From Desulfovibrio desulfuricans (GTDB lineage Bacteria > Desulfobacterota > Desulfovibrionia > Desulfovibrionales > Desulfovibrionaceae), in contig SUVB01000018.1 of assembly GCA_015062205.1 (NCBI GenBank), forward strand, positions 1-64,000: DNA of 64,000 nucleotides, read 5' to 3'. The stretch's first letter is position 1. Each line of letters opens with the position of its first letter. Below the pieces are notes generated by a model. That model saw only the letters and a program-made list of their open reading frames with translations, made no database searches and had not been told where the DNA came from. Below, in pieces: positions 7,235 to 16,329 of this stretch. Both the position numbers and the translations under genes were made by a program.

Positions 7235-7921
7235 ATGGCTGCAAAGTCCTCCAACGCAGCGTCCGGCAAGGCCAGGCCGGAAGATAAGGCCAAAGCCGCC
7301 ACCGTTAAACAAACGGGCAAAACGGCTGCTGGCCCGAAGCGCAATGCCAAGGGGCAGTTTGTGAGCGGAGGCGCGGGCGGGCCGGGGAGGCCTGCGGGCG
7401 TCGGAAGCAAGCTGCTGCAGATGGCCCGCATATCCGCTGAAAAAGTGTGGCCGACGGTGGAGAAGAAAGCCTTGGCGGGCAATCAGGATTGCATGGACTT
7501 GGTGCTCAAGTACGGGATGCCCAGGGCAAAAGGGTATGCGGATGACCCTGACGCCATTTCGGCCAAGGCACAGGACATTCTTGGCAAATACAAGAACGGC
7601 GAGCTTTCCCTGAAGGACACGGCCCTCGAACTGGAAATGAACGGCGTTCCGCTGCCCGATACGATCCGCATACTGCTGGCGAAAGAGGAAATCGAGCCGG
7701 ATGACCCCAACGCCGGGGTGTACTGCGTCGTGACGGACGAAGAGATGGAGCGCCGCGCCAGAGAGCGCGAGATGGAGCAGCAGGCCCAGCGTGACGGCCT
7801 GCCGCAGCGACGGGCCGAGATGGCGGGTCTGCACAGGCAGGTGGCAGACAGCCACGCCCCAGGGGCCACGCCTGCCAAGCCTGCGGAAAGGGGTGAAGGG
7901 GATGGCGGCCAAAGCGCCTAG
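7235..7921 (+). CDS. Putative terminase small subunit
   Basis: 228 residues. Begins with a basic Ala/Lys-rich tail, then 'KRNAKGQFVSGGAGGPGRPAG', a segment common at the start of small terminase or DUF5681-type phage proteins. Central helices and a very charged C-terminal helix (EEMERRAREREMEQQAQR) follow. It directly precedes and overlaps the large terminase by 20 bases. Assignment depends on that position and the N-terminal motif. It would bind pac/cos DNA and recruit the ATPase. Confidence 0.65.
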   Translation: MAAKSSNAASGKARPEDKAKAATVKQTGKTAAGPKRNAKGQFVSGGAGGPGRPAGVGSKLLQMARISAEKVWPTVEKKALAGNQDCMDLVLKYGMPRAKGYADDPDAISAKAQDILGKYKNGELSLKDTALELEMNGVPLPDTIRILLAKEEIEPDDPNAGVYCVVTDEEMERRAREREMEQQAQRDGLPQRRAEMAGLHRQVADSHAPGATPAKPAERGEGDGGQSA

Positions 7922-10424
7922 CATTCTTGCCGACCCCCGCTATTTGCGGTTCAGGGAGCGGTACTACGACAACTTCCATGACTATGTGCTGGAAAACTGC
8001 AATGTCGTCCCCACATGGCAGCAGATGGAGTTCATAGACGCCTGCCAGCGTCCCGGCGCGCGCGTGGCCGTGTCGAGCGGGCACGGATGCTTTGGAAAGG
8101 GTACGCCGATTCTCATGTACGACGGAGCCGTGAAGGCTGTGGAAGACGTGTGCGTGGGGGACGTGCTTATGGGCGACGATTCAACGCCGCGCAATGTGCT
8201 GGAACTTTGCAGGGGCAGAGAAAACTTATATCGCTTCACGTTTTTCGATGGCACACAGCACGTTTTCAACGAATCGCATATTATTTGTCTCGTGGCTACG
8301 CAAACGCACGGGGCGCAAAGGGCGGGCGACAAGAAAGAGACGACTGTTAGAGATTATCTTTCTTGGAGTGACAGAAAGAGACGGACACATGCCAGCTATC
8401 GCGTAAGCTGCGACTTTGCACAACGCCAAGGGAACTTGCCAATTCCACCGTATATTTTGGGCATATGGCTCGGAGATGGATGCTCGACAAGCCAGCTTGT
8501 GACAAATCCTGACGTAGAGATCAGGCAGGCTTTGAAGACGTATGCCGATGATAACGGATATACATATCGGCAAACCGGGCTTGATATATGGGTGTCCAAT
8601 GAATGGAAACCTAATGGTTTCAAGAGTAAACTAGCCGTTTTGAATCTATTGGGCAATAAGCACATTCCTAAAGAGTATTTAACTTCCTGTGCTGAAGACA
8701 GAAAAGAACTTTTAGCAGGGCTTGTTGATACCGACGGAACGCTAGACAAGCGCACAAAAAGGGTACTGTCAATCACTCAAAAGAATGAGAGGATAGCAGA
8801 CGGCATTGTGTTCCTGGCGCGCTCTCTTGGAATACATGCAACAAAGAAATGCGTTCAAAAAACGTGCAAAAATACAGGTGTGATAGGCAGCTATTTTGTC
8901 ATAAATCTTACGCGCAATATAGAGAATATTCCTATCCGTATCGAGAGAAAACGCCCGACGGTGGAAGGAAAAATTCAAAGGGCCAACCTTCATTTTGGCG
9001 TCAAGAGCGTTGAGCCCCTTGGAAGCGGTGAATACTTCGGCTTTATGATAGACGGGAACCGGCGGTTCCTTTCTGGCGATTTCATGGTGCTTCACAACAC
9101 GGGCAAGAGCTTCCTCCTGGCATGGCTCCTTGACTGGAACATGCGCGTATTCCCGCATTCCAACGCCATCCTGACCGCCACCAACATCGAACAGGCCCGG
9201 TCTGTGGTCTGGAAGTATCTGGACGGCGTGATCGATTGCATGGATTCCCTTTACCCGTGGATGCGCGGCTTTTTTATCAAGGAGACGCGGCGCTATTACG
9301 CCCGCGGATTCAAGGACAGCTGGTACGTCCTCCCCAAGACGGCCAGCAAGAACGCGCCGGAGAACCTTGCCGGCCAGCACAACAACAACCTGCTCATCGT
9401 GGTCGATGAGGCCTCTGGCGTGGATGACGCCATCCACGGCGTTCTGCGCGGCGCCCTGACGCACCGCCGCAACCGCTATGTGATGACCTCCCAGCCCACG
9501 CGGCCGGCCGGGCACTTTGCCGACGCCATGCGCAAGCTGGCAAAGGGGCATGGCGAAGACGGCATCTATGACGCCATCACCATGAACTCCGAGGAATCCC
9601 CCATTGTCTCACGGGAATATATCCTCGAAAAGCTGCAGGAATACGGCGGGCACCACTCGCCGGAATACCAGATCAAGGTTCTGGGCAACTTCCCCGACAA
9701 CATGGCCGGCTACCTCATTCCCCGGCGCTGGGTGGAGGACTGTCAGTATAACGCCGTCGAATTTCCCGAAGGCGACTGGGGCTATGTGCTGCTGGCCGAT
9801 GTTGCCGAGGGGCTGCACCGGGATTCGAGCGTCGCCAACATCGTCAGGATGTCCGGGCAGGGAGATGAGCGCCGTGTGGCGTCTGTGGAATGCAGCGAGT
9901 TCCTTGACATGAACGAAAAGCAGTTCGCCCGCTTCATCGCCAGCAAATACTATGAGCTGCCGAATTTGAGCATAGCCGTTGACGGCGACGGCGCAGGGCG
10001 GACGGTGATCCTTGAACTGGAAGAACTGGGCATCCCGGTGCAGGCCATCCACTGGGGGCTTCCCTGCCACACGGCTGCGGCACAGCGAAGATACGCCAAC
10101 CTGCGCGCCTTCGCCTACTGCAAGCTGCGCGACGCCATTTTCCAAAAGCGTTTTCAGGGGCCGCAGCAGCGCAACTTCGTGGAACAGGTGTCAAAGCTGC
10201 CGTTCAAACTGGACGAGCGCGGGCGCTACGCCATGGAAACCAAGGAGAGGATGCGGGCGCAGGGCATCAAGTCCCCGGACATCGGGGATACATGTGCGTT
10301 CGCATTTCTGGCTGAATACCTGCCGGCGGAACGCGGCGCCGCCGCAGCGGAGCACGAAAGCCAAATGCTGTCCCTGGCCAGGGCGTGGATGCAGGCCGAA
10401 GAGGAGAGCGCCGGTGGACGGTAG
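7902..10424 (+). CDS. Terminase large subunit precursor containing an intein
   Basis: 840-codon precursor from the ATG at 7902. Residues 63-399 are an intein. Removing it joins SSGHG to TGKSFLLAW and restores a Walker A loop (GHGTGKS). Downstream are the Walker B segment LLIVVDEASG (D502, E503), a coupling-motif-like TSQPTRP, and nuclease-type acidic strands LLADVAEGLHRDSS, IAVDGDGAGR and DIGDTCAFAF. After splicing, the ~503-residue protein matches usual large-terminase length. It powers DNA packaging and makes the end cuts. The intein DNA is visibly more AT-rich than the flanks. Packaging needs the splicing step to produce a working ATPase. Confidence 0.93.
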   Translation: MAAKAPSILADPRYLRFRERYYDNFHDYVLENCNVVPTWQQMEFIDACQRPGARVAVSSGHGCFGKGTPILMYDGAVKAVEDVCVGDVLMGDDSTPRNVLELCRGRENLYRFTFFDGTQHVFNESHIICLVATQTHGAQRAGDKKETTVRDYLSWSDRKRRTHASYRVSCDFAQRQGNLPIPPYILGIWLGDGCSTSQLVTNPDVEIRQALKTYADDNGYTYRQTGLDIWVSNEWKPNGFKSKLAVLNLLGNKHIPKEYLTSCAEDRKELLAGLVDTDGTLDKRTKRVLSITQKNERIADGIVFLARSLGIHATKKCVQKTCKNTGVIGSYFVINLTRNIENIPIRIERKRPTVEGKIQRANLHFGVKSVEPLGSGEYFGFMIDGNRRFLSGDFMVLHNTGKSFLLAWLLDWNMRVFPHSNAILTATNIEQARSVVWKYLDGVIDCMDSLYPWMRGFFIKETRRYYARGFKDSWYVLPKTASKNAPENLAGQHNNNLLIVVDEASGVDDAIHGVLRGALTHRRNRYVMTSQPTRPAGHFADAMRKLAKGHGEDGIYDAITMNSEESPIVSREYILEKLQEYGGHHSPEYQIKVLGNFPDNMAGYLIPRRWVEDCQYNAVEFPEGDWGYVLLADVAEGLHRDSSVANIVRMSGQGDERRVASVECSEFLDMNEKQFARFIASKYYELPNLSIAVDGDGAGRTVILELEELGIPVQAIHWGLPCHTAAAQRRYANLRAFAYCKLRDAIFQKRFQGPQQRNFVEQVSKLPFKLDERGRYAMETKERMRAQGIKSPDIGDTCAFAFLAEYLPAERGAAAAEHESQMLSLARAWMQAEEESAGGR
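8088..9098 (+). mobile_element. Intein with LAGLIDADG homing endonuclease in TerL Walker A
   Basis: 337 codons. It starts with the nucleophile Cys (CFGKGTPILMYDG, block A) and ends with FMVLHN, the terminal His-Asn. The next extein residue is Thr. Block B is FNESHIICL; block F/G is YFGFMIDGNRRFLSG. Two LAGLIDADG-type helices are visible: ILGIWLGDG (about precursor residue 185) and LLAGLVDTDG (about 270), so it carries a full homing endonuclease. Codon use and AT content differ from the surrounding gene, a sign of transfer. Insertion in the P-loop of an essential ATPase is a favoured intein location. Confidence 0.93.
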
Positions 10425-11070
10425 AAAGAAGATCCTCGCCATATCCCTTGAGGGAACCCGCCGGGCGCAGGCCGTGGGCATGTGGGACGGCGCGAATCTC
10501 ATTCTCACGGAACTGCGCGACATCACGGGAGCGCCCGCGCAGTGGCTTCCCACCATGCTGGAAGACGTGCGCGCCAAGGTGACAAGCGGCTGGGTGGTTC
10601 TAGTTGAAGACCGCACCCATTCCTTCCCGGCTGACGCCATCCTCTACAATTTCGACGCTGCCGGGCCGGACGGCAGGACAAATCTGCAGAGCGCCCTCGA
10701 CTGGTATTTCGCCCTCGACGGCCGCGGAAGCATCATACTCGACCCCACCATGAAGCGGTACGCCCTGCGCATGGGCAATGCCACGGACATGATCGACGTC
10801 GCCCATGACGAAAAGGGGCGGCTTGTCTATCGGGTCAACTGGCTTGAATTTTCTGCGGGGCATCGCGCCCTGCTCATGTGCGTTGCCGGGGCTGTCATGG
10901 AGGATCCCCTGTCCGAGCACTGGATGCGGCGTTTCGTCGGGGCGCTGCCGACACCCAAAAAATCGCGCCCTATCTGGCCTGTGTTCCGCGTCATGGCGCA
11001 GGACTATGAAACGCGCCGCCAACGGCTTGAAGCCCGTGTGAAGGAAGTGGAGGCGAAAAAGCATGTATAG
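10414..11070 (+). CDS. Phage protein of unknown function after terminase
   Basis: 218 residues from the GTG at 10414 (GAGGAG upstream), overlapping the TerL stop. Begins ILAISLEGTRRAQAVGMWDG, which looks like the first strands of an RNase H-like fold, but no full active site can be picked out. The C-terminus is a charged helix. Conserved packing with the following baseplate-like genes suggests a structural or assembly protein. Function not recognised. Confidence 0.5.
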   Translation: MDGRKKILAISLEGTRRAQAVGMWDGANLILTELRDITGAPAQWLPTMLEDVRAKVTSGWVVLVEDRTHSFPADAILYNFDAAGPDGRTNLQSALDWYFALDGRGSIILDPTMKRYALRMGNATDMIDVAHDEKGRLVYRVNWLEFSAGHRALLMCVAGAVMEDPLSEHWMRRFVGALPTPKKSRPIWPVFRVMAQDYETRRQRLEARVKEVEAKKHV

Positions 11071-11404
11071 CGTGGAATCATCCGGCGGCAGGCTGTCGCC
11101 GCTGAACATCGCCGACCCCCTGTTGCGCGCGGAGATGCTGCGGGAAATCCGCCTTGCGCAGACAGACAGGAAATACCGCGGGGAGGAATGGGGCTTTTAC
11201 GTCGTCCAGCCGGCCGACGTGCTGCGCCCGGAACTGATAGCATGGAAGGCATACGGCGTGGACACGCTCAAGTGGACGGTCATGGCCGCCGCAGGCCTTG
11301 ATGACACGCGGAATACGCTGGAAAGCGGCAGCGTCATCTATCTGCCCTCAACGGTTTGGATACGCGAGCGCATCAAGCATTACTGCGAGATGGAGCAACA
11401 ATGA
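11063..11404 (+). CDS. LysM/gp53-like small tail or baseplate protein
   Basis: 113 residues. The segment ELIAWKAYGVDTLKWTVMAA, then DDTRNTLESGSVIYLPS, follows the 'helix, then L..G..I.LP' layout of LysM-like modules found in phage baseplate (gp53-like, P2 gpX-like) proteins. Overlaps the preceding gene by 8 bases and is followed by four further small virion-type genes leading to the hub and spike. Baseplate/neck role is inferred. Confidence 0.5.
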   Translation: MYSVESSGGRLSPLNIADPLLRAEMLREIRLAQTDRKYRGEEWGFYVVQPADVLRPELIAWKAYGVDTLKWTVMAAAGLDDTRNTLESGSVIYLPSTVWIRERIKHYCEMEQQ

Positions 11405-12453
11405 ACGAGGCGAACCTGCGGGCGCTTTTCAAGGAATTTGACCGCCAGGCCAATGAAGAGGCCAAGGAGGCGGCGGCTGTGCGCAAGAACGCGCACGGCA
11501 TCCTGAAAACCCAGCCCATCGCCAGTCACGCGGACAGGCAGCGCATTGTGCTGGCCTACGGGATGACGCAGGAGGTTTTCAGCCCCGAAGAGCTGCGCCA
11601 GTTCCTCAACACCATCGAAAAGACGCGCAAGGCCTTCAACCCCAGACACGGGGCGCACGGCGTCCCCTACGGGGCGCTGATACGCGCGTCCCGCCCGGTG
11701 GACGTGAAGCGGTCAAAGCAGGTGCGCGGCGCAACCTTGTACCAGAGAAAGGGCGACATCATCTATTTTCAGGTGACGGGCAACCATCAGGCGTTCTACC
11801 GGGTGCAGATCAAGCTGGAGGAGTGGAACTCCTACATCACGGACGCCACACCGGCCCTCAAAGCCGTGAAGAACATGATTGCCGGGCGGCTGTCCTTCGA
11901 GTGTCCGTGCGGCCGCCACCAATACTGGTATCGCTACCTCGCCACGCTGGGCAACTATGCCCTGAAGCCCACGGAGACAGGATTCCCCAAAATCCGCAAC
12001 CCGCAACTGACCGGCTGCTGCTGCAAGCATGTCCTCAAGGTGCTGCACGACCTCAAGAGCACGCGGGTCATGTTCCTGCTGGCAAAGGAGCTGGACAGGG
12101 AGCGCGCCAAGCCGGGATTCACAGGCGGGATGCGCAAGGAAGTGCTTTCCGCGGCGGACTTGAGGCTTGCCCAGGCCAAGCGCATGACGCGCGCCGCCAT
12201 GCTGGCCTTCCGCATATATGAGAAAGAGGCCGCGCAAATCAAGCGTCGGTTGCGCCCCAGGAAGCCGGACAGCGGCAGCGGGGCGGCTGCGGCGCCGAAA
12301 GTGTCGAAAGAGGTTTTGAACGCCATCAAGACGTTTCTGAAGCTGGCGAGGGCCGCCAACATGAAGCCGGACACCATGCTCAATCAACTGGCGAAAGCGC
12401 AAAGACTGACCCGCGCCCAGATTGACGCCATCATCAAGGAGCACAACCTATGA
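11401..12453 (+). CDS. Phage virion-type protein with SWIM-like Cys/His motif
   Basis: 350 residues from the ATG at 11401 (overlapping the previous stop). The centre has C168-x-C170 (ECPCGRH) and about 37 residues later C208-x-H210 (CCCKHVLKVL), the order of a SWIM zinc finger (CxC...CxH) but with a longer spacer than usual. A conserved-looking YWYRYLATLGNY lies between. The C-terminal third is helical and basic and ends in a short helix-turn-helix-like segment (LAKAQRLTRAQIDAII). It lies in a run of tail genes. Structural zinc protein or DNA-binding tail component are both possible. Confidence 0.55.
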   Translation: MNEANLRALFKEFDRQANEEAKEAAAVRKNAHGILKTQPIASHADRQRIVLAYGMTQEVFSPEELRQFLNTIEKTRKAFNPRHGAHGVPYGALIRASRPVDVKRSKQVRGATLYQRKGDIIYFQVTGNHQAFYRVQIKLEEWNSYITDATPALKAVKNMIAGRLSFECPCGRHQYWYRYLATLGNYALKPTETGFPKIRNPQLTGCCCKHVLKVLHDLKSTRVMFLLAKELDRERAKPGFTGGMRKEVLSAADLRLAQAKRMTRAAMLAFRIYEKEAAQIKRRLRPRKPDSGSGAAAAPKVSKEVLNAIKTFLKLARAANMKPDTMLNQLAKAQRLTRAQIDAIIKEHNL

Positions 12454-13034
12454 CAGTCCCCATGACGCCGCGTTCCTACAAGCCGGCAGGCGGTGTGCTC
12501 AACCACAGTTACGCCGTCATGCTGCGGGATCACCCGGAGGCCTTTGACTGTATCATCTATCCCGCACGGGCGTCTGAACATAATGAGATTCTTGCGGACA
12601 ACGCCCCGGTGGCGACGCTGCTTGACCGGGACGAGCGCGCCCAGGAATTTGACCCGCCCATGCAGGGCCGGGCCATGGTGGCCCCCACGCAGGAACTTGC
12701 CTTTGACGCAACGGATTCGGGCGGCTTCGAGAGCTTTCACGCGGCGTCCGACGCCATCCGCCTGCTGCTGTCCGAGCCGAACCTGCGTCTGCACTCCATT
12801 GTCCAGTGGCTTGAATACCGCTCGCTTGAGGGTGGGGAAACCGTGACGCGCACGGTGTATGTGGCCGACATCCGGCCCATGGGCCGCACCCTGGGAGCAG
12901 GTATGGTTTATGTCTGCCAACCCCTCCCCGCGCTTGGGGAAGTGCCGCAGCTTGACGGAAGCGGGGTGGAGCAGGACGCGGAGCCGGAGGGGGATGATAA
13001 CGGCGGCGCCGCGCCGCAGGTGGGGGTGCTGTGA
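12450..13034 (+). CDS. Phage structural-type protein, unknown
   Basis: 194 residues, start overlapping the previous stop (ATGA). Mostly beta-like sequence with a central helix, and an acidic Gly/Ala-rich C-terminal tail. Part of the coupled chain leading to the baseplate hub. No family recognised. Confidence 0.5.
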   Translation: MTVPMTPRSYKPAGGVLNHSYAVMLRDHPEAFDCIIYPARASEHNEILADNAPVATLLDRDERAQEFDPPMQGRAMVAPTQELAFDATDSGGFESFHAASDAIRLLLSEPNLRLHSIVQWLEYRSLEGGETVTRTVYVADIRPMGRTLGAGMVYVCQPLPALGEVPQLDGSGVEQDAEPEGDDNGGAAPQVGVL

Positions 13035-13735
13035 TGGCCGGCGCGCATATAACCGACCTGCAGGCGGTGGATTTTGCCGTGGGCGGCGTCATCGCGGGCT
13101 GCTTCGGAGCCCTGGCCATGGACAGCGGCCCCAAAGCGTTCCAGCGGTTCCTTGCCCGCCCGGACGCGGAACGCATCTATTTCGTGAAAAACGACAACGT
13201 GCAGGCGGCAATGCGCAAATTGGCGCACCTGGAAGATGAGCCGCACCGCCGGGGCCCGGATCTGCCCGTGGTCATGTATTACCGGGAACAGGGCATCGCG
13301 CCGGATGCCAACCAGCACATACAGGTGGCCGAGGTGACGCGCTTCGTCGGCGAGGAAACGGTCATGGCGTCAGACGCGGCCATGCGGGTGACAACCATAC
13401 CGCTGACGCTGACCTATTCCATTCTTTTTCTGGCGTGGGATAGGGCCAGCATCGAGCGCATGGCCCTGGCCTGGTGGGCGCATGTGGCCCCGCTGCGGCG
13501 CAAGCACAGCCGATTCACAGTCCCCTATACCCTTGACGGGGAGCGTTTCGAGGTCGGCGCGTCCCTGAATGCGCCGCGGGAAATACTCACATCCTTTGAG
13601 CAGATGGATGAAGAGGGCACCCGCCTGTGGGGTTCGCGCACCATGGCCGAAGTGAACACGCAGGCCGTGTACGGCGCTAAGTGCGAGTACCCGGACTACA
13701 TTCGGCTGGTAACGGACTGGCGGCAGATGGCATGA
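13034..13735 (+). CDS. Phage tail/baseplate protein, unknown
   Basis: 233 residues from the ATG at 13034 that overlaps the preceding TGA. Contains a beta-rich core with TRFVGEETVMASDAAMRVTT and a W-rich helix (MALAWWAHVAPLRRKHSRF). The next gene (hub) overlaps its last codons, so the pair is translationally coupled. A tail or baseplate component is inferred from context only. Confidence 0.5.
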   Translation: MAGAHITDLQAVDFAVGGVIAGCFGALAMDSGPKAFQRFLARPDAERIYFVKNDNVQAAMRKLAHLEDEPHRRGPDLPVVMYYREQGIAPDANQHIQVAEVTRFVGEETVMASDAAMRVTTIPLTLTYSILFLAWDRASIERMALAWWAHVAPLRRKHSRFTVPYTLDGERFEVGASLNAPREILTSFEQMDEEGTRLWGSRTMAEVNTQAVYGAKCEYPDYIRLVTDWRQMA

Positions 13736-14748
13736 TTGACAACATCTGCATATTCACCAGAGTGGTGCATGAGTCCAGCGGAGAGGAAATCGACGCGGGA
13801 TACCTCAAGGAAGGCACCTACGTTGAATCCATCGAGCTGGACGGGCCAAAGCTCATGCTCGTGTATGCCGACCCCGAAGAGCGCATCAAGAACCAGTTGC
13901 AGGTCAAGGAGTACGACGAATTTTCCGTATCCTTCGGCGACCCGTGGCGTGAAGGGGGCGTGAGCGAAAAGGAGAAATTCATCGTCCTGACGTGCAAGCC
14001 TGACCAGGACGGCATGGTGCGCATCAACCTCATGGCAAAGCCTGTCTTCGAGATGAAGAAAATGGCGGACAGAACGCGCATCTTCGCACAGCGCGGCATC
14101 ATCGAAATCCTCAAGGCCTTTGCCTCCGGCATGAAATTCTCCCTGGGGAAGTTCCCGGTGGTCGAGAACTACCATTGCATCGCCGGTGAGCGTCCGTCCG
14201 CCCTGCTGCGGCAGATCGCCGCCGAGCAGGGGGCGCACGTCTGGTATGCCCGCGGCTCCATGCAGATGAAACGCTTTGCCGAGATGATAGCCCAGCCGCC
14301 GTCCGTCACCTTCCACTGGGGCACAATCAGCCATGAAAACGCCATCGTGCGGTACACCAAGCCGTCGTTCCAGATGAAAGCGCAGGAAGCGGCCATCCGC
14401 ACCTTCACGGGCTGGAATGAGGTGACGGGGCGCGTCAAGACGGCGCTGGACATGCCCGTCCTCTCCAGGGCCGGTTCCAAGCCGACAGCCATCACAGGCT
14501 CGCCGAGCCCCTTCGTTCTCGGCAACGGCCCTGTCGCCAAGAAGACGGCCATTGACTTCGTCACCCTTGGCAACATGTCCGTCACCGCAGGCCAGGCACT
14601 CAAGCTCGTCTGGCACACGCCAGACCCGGCGAACCCCATCAATGAAGGCCTGCCCGACAGGGTTGTGGTTGAATCCGTGGCCCACTGGTATTCGTCCTCA
14701 AAATACTACTGCCGCATCAAGGGGGCGGTCGCTCTTGAGCCATTCTAA
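13732..14748 (+). CDS. Baseplate hub protein (gpD/gp27-like)
   Basis: 338 residues from the ATG at 13732. Position immediately before the OB-fold spike, the length, and the mid-region 'HCIAGERPSALLRQIAAEQG' followed by 'VWYARGSMQM' fit the gpD/gp27 family, which forms the hub through which the spike and tube connect. The C-terminus ends in a beta segment with 'VESVAHWYSSSKYYCRIKG', similar in style to hub proteins. Assigned on architecture, not on a sequence signature. Confidence 0.6.
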   Translation: MIDNICIFTRVVHESSGEEIDAGYLKEGTYVESIELDGPKLMLVYADPEERIKNQLQVKEYDEFSVSFGDPWREGGVSEKEKFIVLTCKPDQDGMVRINLMAKPVFEMKKMADRTRIFAQRGIIEILKAFASGMKFSLGKFPVVENYHCIAGERPSALLRQIAAEQGAHVWYARGSMQMKRFAEMIAQPPSVTFHWGTISHENAIVRYTKPSFQMKAQEAAIRTFTGWNEVTGRVKTALDMPVLSRAGSKPTAITGSPSPFVLGNGPVAKKTAIDFVTLGNMSVTAGQALKLVWHTPDPANPINEGLPDRVVVESVAHWYSSSKYYCRIKGAVALEPF

Positions 14749-15559
14749 AAAATACGACAGCACCTATGTGGGAGAGGTTGTTTCCGTAGCCGATCCTGAC
14801 AAGCGGTGCCGCATCAAGGTCAACGTCTATGACGTGTTCGACGGGGTGCCCGTGGCCTCGCTGCCGTGGGCGAATTTCGTTCTGCCCCTGGGTTCGCGCC
14901 CCGGCGAGGGCGCCATCAATCCCGTGCAGGTGGGCGACAAGGTGTGGGTGCGCTTTGTCGAGGGCGATTCACGCCGCCCCCTTGTCATCGGCTCGGCGCA
15001 GGCCAGCCCAGGCGGCAAGGTCAACCTGGCCCCGGATGTCTGCCAGGGCGACGGACAGTATCCGCATAAGCGCACAGACAGGCAGCCCAAGCCGGAAGCC
15101 GCGCCGTACTATGAGGACGTGGTGTACTGCCAGAACCACGCCTTGATTCAGCTCTGCCGTTCAGGCACTATCCGCGTAACCCAGATGACAAGCGGCTCTG
15201 CCATTGAGATTACGCCGGCCGGACACATGATCATGCACTGCGAGGGCGACATGTTCGCCAGCGTCAAGGGGAATACGCTGGAAGAGTACGATGGCGATCT
15301 GAAGCAGATTATCAAGGGCAATTTCGAGAAAATTGTCGAGGGCTCCATGACCGAAACATCCACGGGCGAGGCCACCTTCGCCAGCACCGGCTCAAGCCTC
15401 GCTCTGGGGGCGAAAACGCAGGGCACCATGACCGGCGGGGGCGGGCTGCGCTTCGAGGGGCCCACGACCATGAAGGACGATCTATCCTGCGAGCAGAATG
15501 TCACCGCGCAGGGCTCCATCATGGACGCCGCAGGCAACAGCAACCATCATTCGCATTGA
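14735..15559 (+). CDS. Baseplate spike protein with OB fold (gpV/gp5-like)
   Basis: 274 residues from a TTG at 14735 (GGGGG about 9 bases upstream), overlapping the hub gene. The N-terminus is an OB-fold (TYVGEVVSVADPDKRCRIKV, then WANFVLPLG, then NPVQVGDKVWVRFVEGDSR, VIGSA), as in gpV, gp5 and VgrG. The rest is repeated beta strands for a trimeric needle. It ends in NHHSH, an HxH pair at the tip like those that hold an iron ion in spike apices. It should puncture the outer membrane. Confidence 0.82.
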   Translation: MSHSKKYDSTYVGEVVSVADPDKRCRIKVNVYDVFDGVPVASLPWANFVLPLGSRPGEGAINPVQVGDKVWVRFVEGDSRRPLVIGSAQASPGGKVNLAPDVCQGDGQYPHKRTDRQPKPEAAPYYEDVVYCQNHALIQLCRSGTIRVTQMTSGSAIEITPAGHMIMHCEGDMFASVKGNTLEEYDGDLKQIIKGNFEKIVEGSMTETSTGEATFASTGSSLALGAKTQGTMTGGGGLRFEGPTTMKDDLSCEQNVTAQGSIMDAAGNSNHHSH

Positions 15560-15586
15560 CACGTCATGCGCAAACTGGAGGAAAAC

Positions 15587-15865
15587 ATGACCAAGGCGGA
15601 ATTGATCAAGAAGTTTCAGGAGGCGGAAGGCCTGACCAACGCCAGGGCCGAAAAGTATTTCAACACGCTCTGCGGCATCATGGCGGCCGAACTGAACAAA
15701 GACCTCGGTTCCGTACCCCTGCAGGGCATCGGCAAGATTGTCACCAAGGAGCGGGCGGCGCGCACGGGGCGGAACCCGCGCACAGGGCAACCCGTCACCA
15801 TTCCCGCCTGTCGTGTGCTCTCCATCCGCGTGTCCAAGGAATACGGCCAGAAGCTCAGGGTGTAG
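15587..15865 (+). CDS. HU/IHF-family DNA-binding protein
   Basis: 92 residues from the ATG at 15587 (GGAGG upstream). Begins MTKAELIKKFQEAEGLTNAR and has the arm signature GRNPRTGQPVTIPA followed by a C-terminal helix, as in HU/IHF. It closes the terminase-baseplate transcription unit just before a terminator. Phage-encoded HU-like proteins can help packaging, replication or transposition. Which one applies here is unknown. Confidence 0.88.
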   Translation: MTKAELIKKFQEAEGLTNARAEKYFNTLCGIMAAELNKDLGSVPLQGIGKIVTKERAARTGRNPRTGQPVTIPACRVLSIRVSKEYGQKLRV

Positions 15866-15877
15866 CCGATACTGTGG

Positions 15878-15911
15878 CCGCCCACCAAGACAGTTGTATC
15901 TTGGTGGGCGG
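15878..15911 (+). terminator. Rho-independent terminator after HU-like gene
   Basis: Perfect 13-bp inverted repeat (CCGCCCACCAAGA / TCTTGGTGGGCGG) with an 8-base loop, followed by TTATTT. It ends the lysis-terminase-baseplate unit. Confidence 0.8.
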
Positions 15912-15920
15912 TTATTTCGG

Positions 15921-16175
15921 TTAATTGAGCATCCGTTTCATTTCCTTAAATAGTAATTTGCGTTGTGCATATTTATTATATAGTTTCCACATATCAATAG
16001 CTCGTTCGCATTTCCCAAATAAGATGCCAGAGAGCCCTCCGCCTGCCTTCCAAAAAATGTTATATACTTCATAGAATCCATCGCTGTCCTCCACAAAACC
16101 AAAAAATAATCCCTTGTCAATTTCTTCCGAGCTGGCACGGTCAAGTGGCTTTGGTAACACGATATTATACATCAT
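15921..16175 (-). CDS. Small AT-rich reverse-strand gene (moron candidate)
   Basis: 84 residues, no recognised family. The start (ATGATG at 16,175) has AAAGAGG at good spacing, which supports translation. It is AT-rich, opposite to all neighbours and sits between a terminator and a late promoter, the typical setting of an accessory gene expressed in the lysogen. The protein is mixed helical with a basic C-terminus (KLLFKEMKRML). Confidence 0.5.
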   Translation of the reverse strand: MMYNIVLPKPLDRASSEEIDKGLFFGFVEDSDGFYEVYNIFWKAGGGLSGILFGKCERAIDMWKLYNKYAQRKLLFKEMKRMLN

Positions 16176-16201
16176 AATACCTCTTTTTGAGGGTTAATTC
16201 T

Positions 16202-16240
16202 TATAGGAACCTGCGCGGACAATCCGCACATCTTCCTATA
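16202..16240. promoter_or_regulatory. Nested inverted repeat upstream of the reverse small gene
   Basis: TATAGGAA (16,202-16,209) pairs with TTCCTATA (16,233-16,240), and inside it GCGGA pairs with TCCGC around a 3-base loop. It lies 27 bases before the start of the reverse-strand gene at 16,175, so it may be a leader hairpin or an operator. Confidence 0.4.
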
Positions 16241-16329
16241 GGGAAAACATTTGTTCTCCCCATTTTCATCCCCCACCGGAACGAAAAAGTGGACTTTCCG
16301 ATAAATCCTCGAAAAAAAATTTCCTGTCC

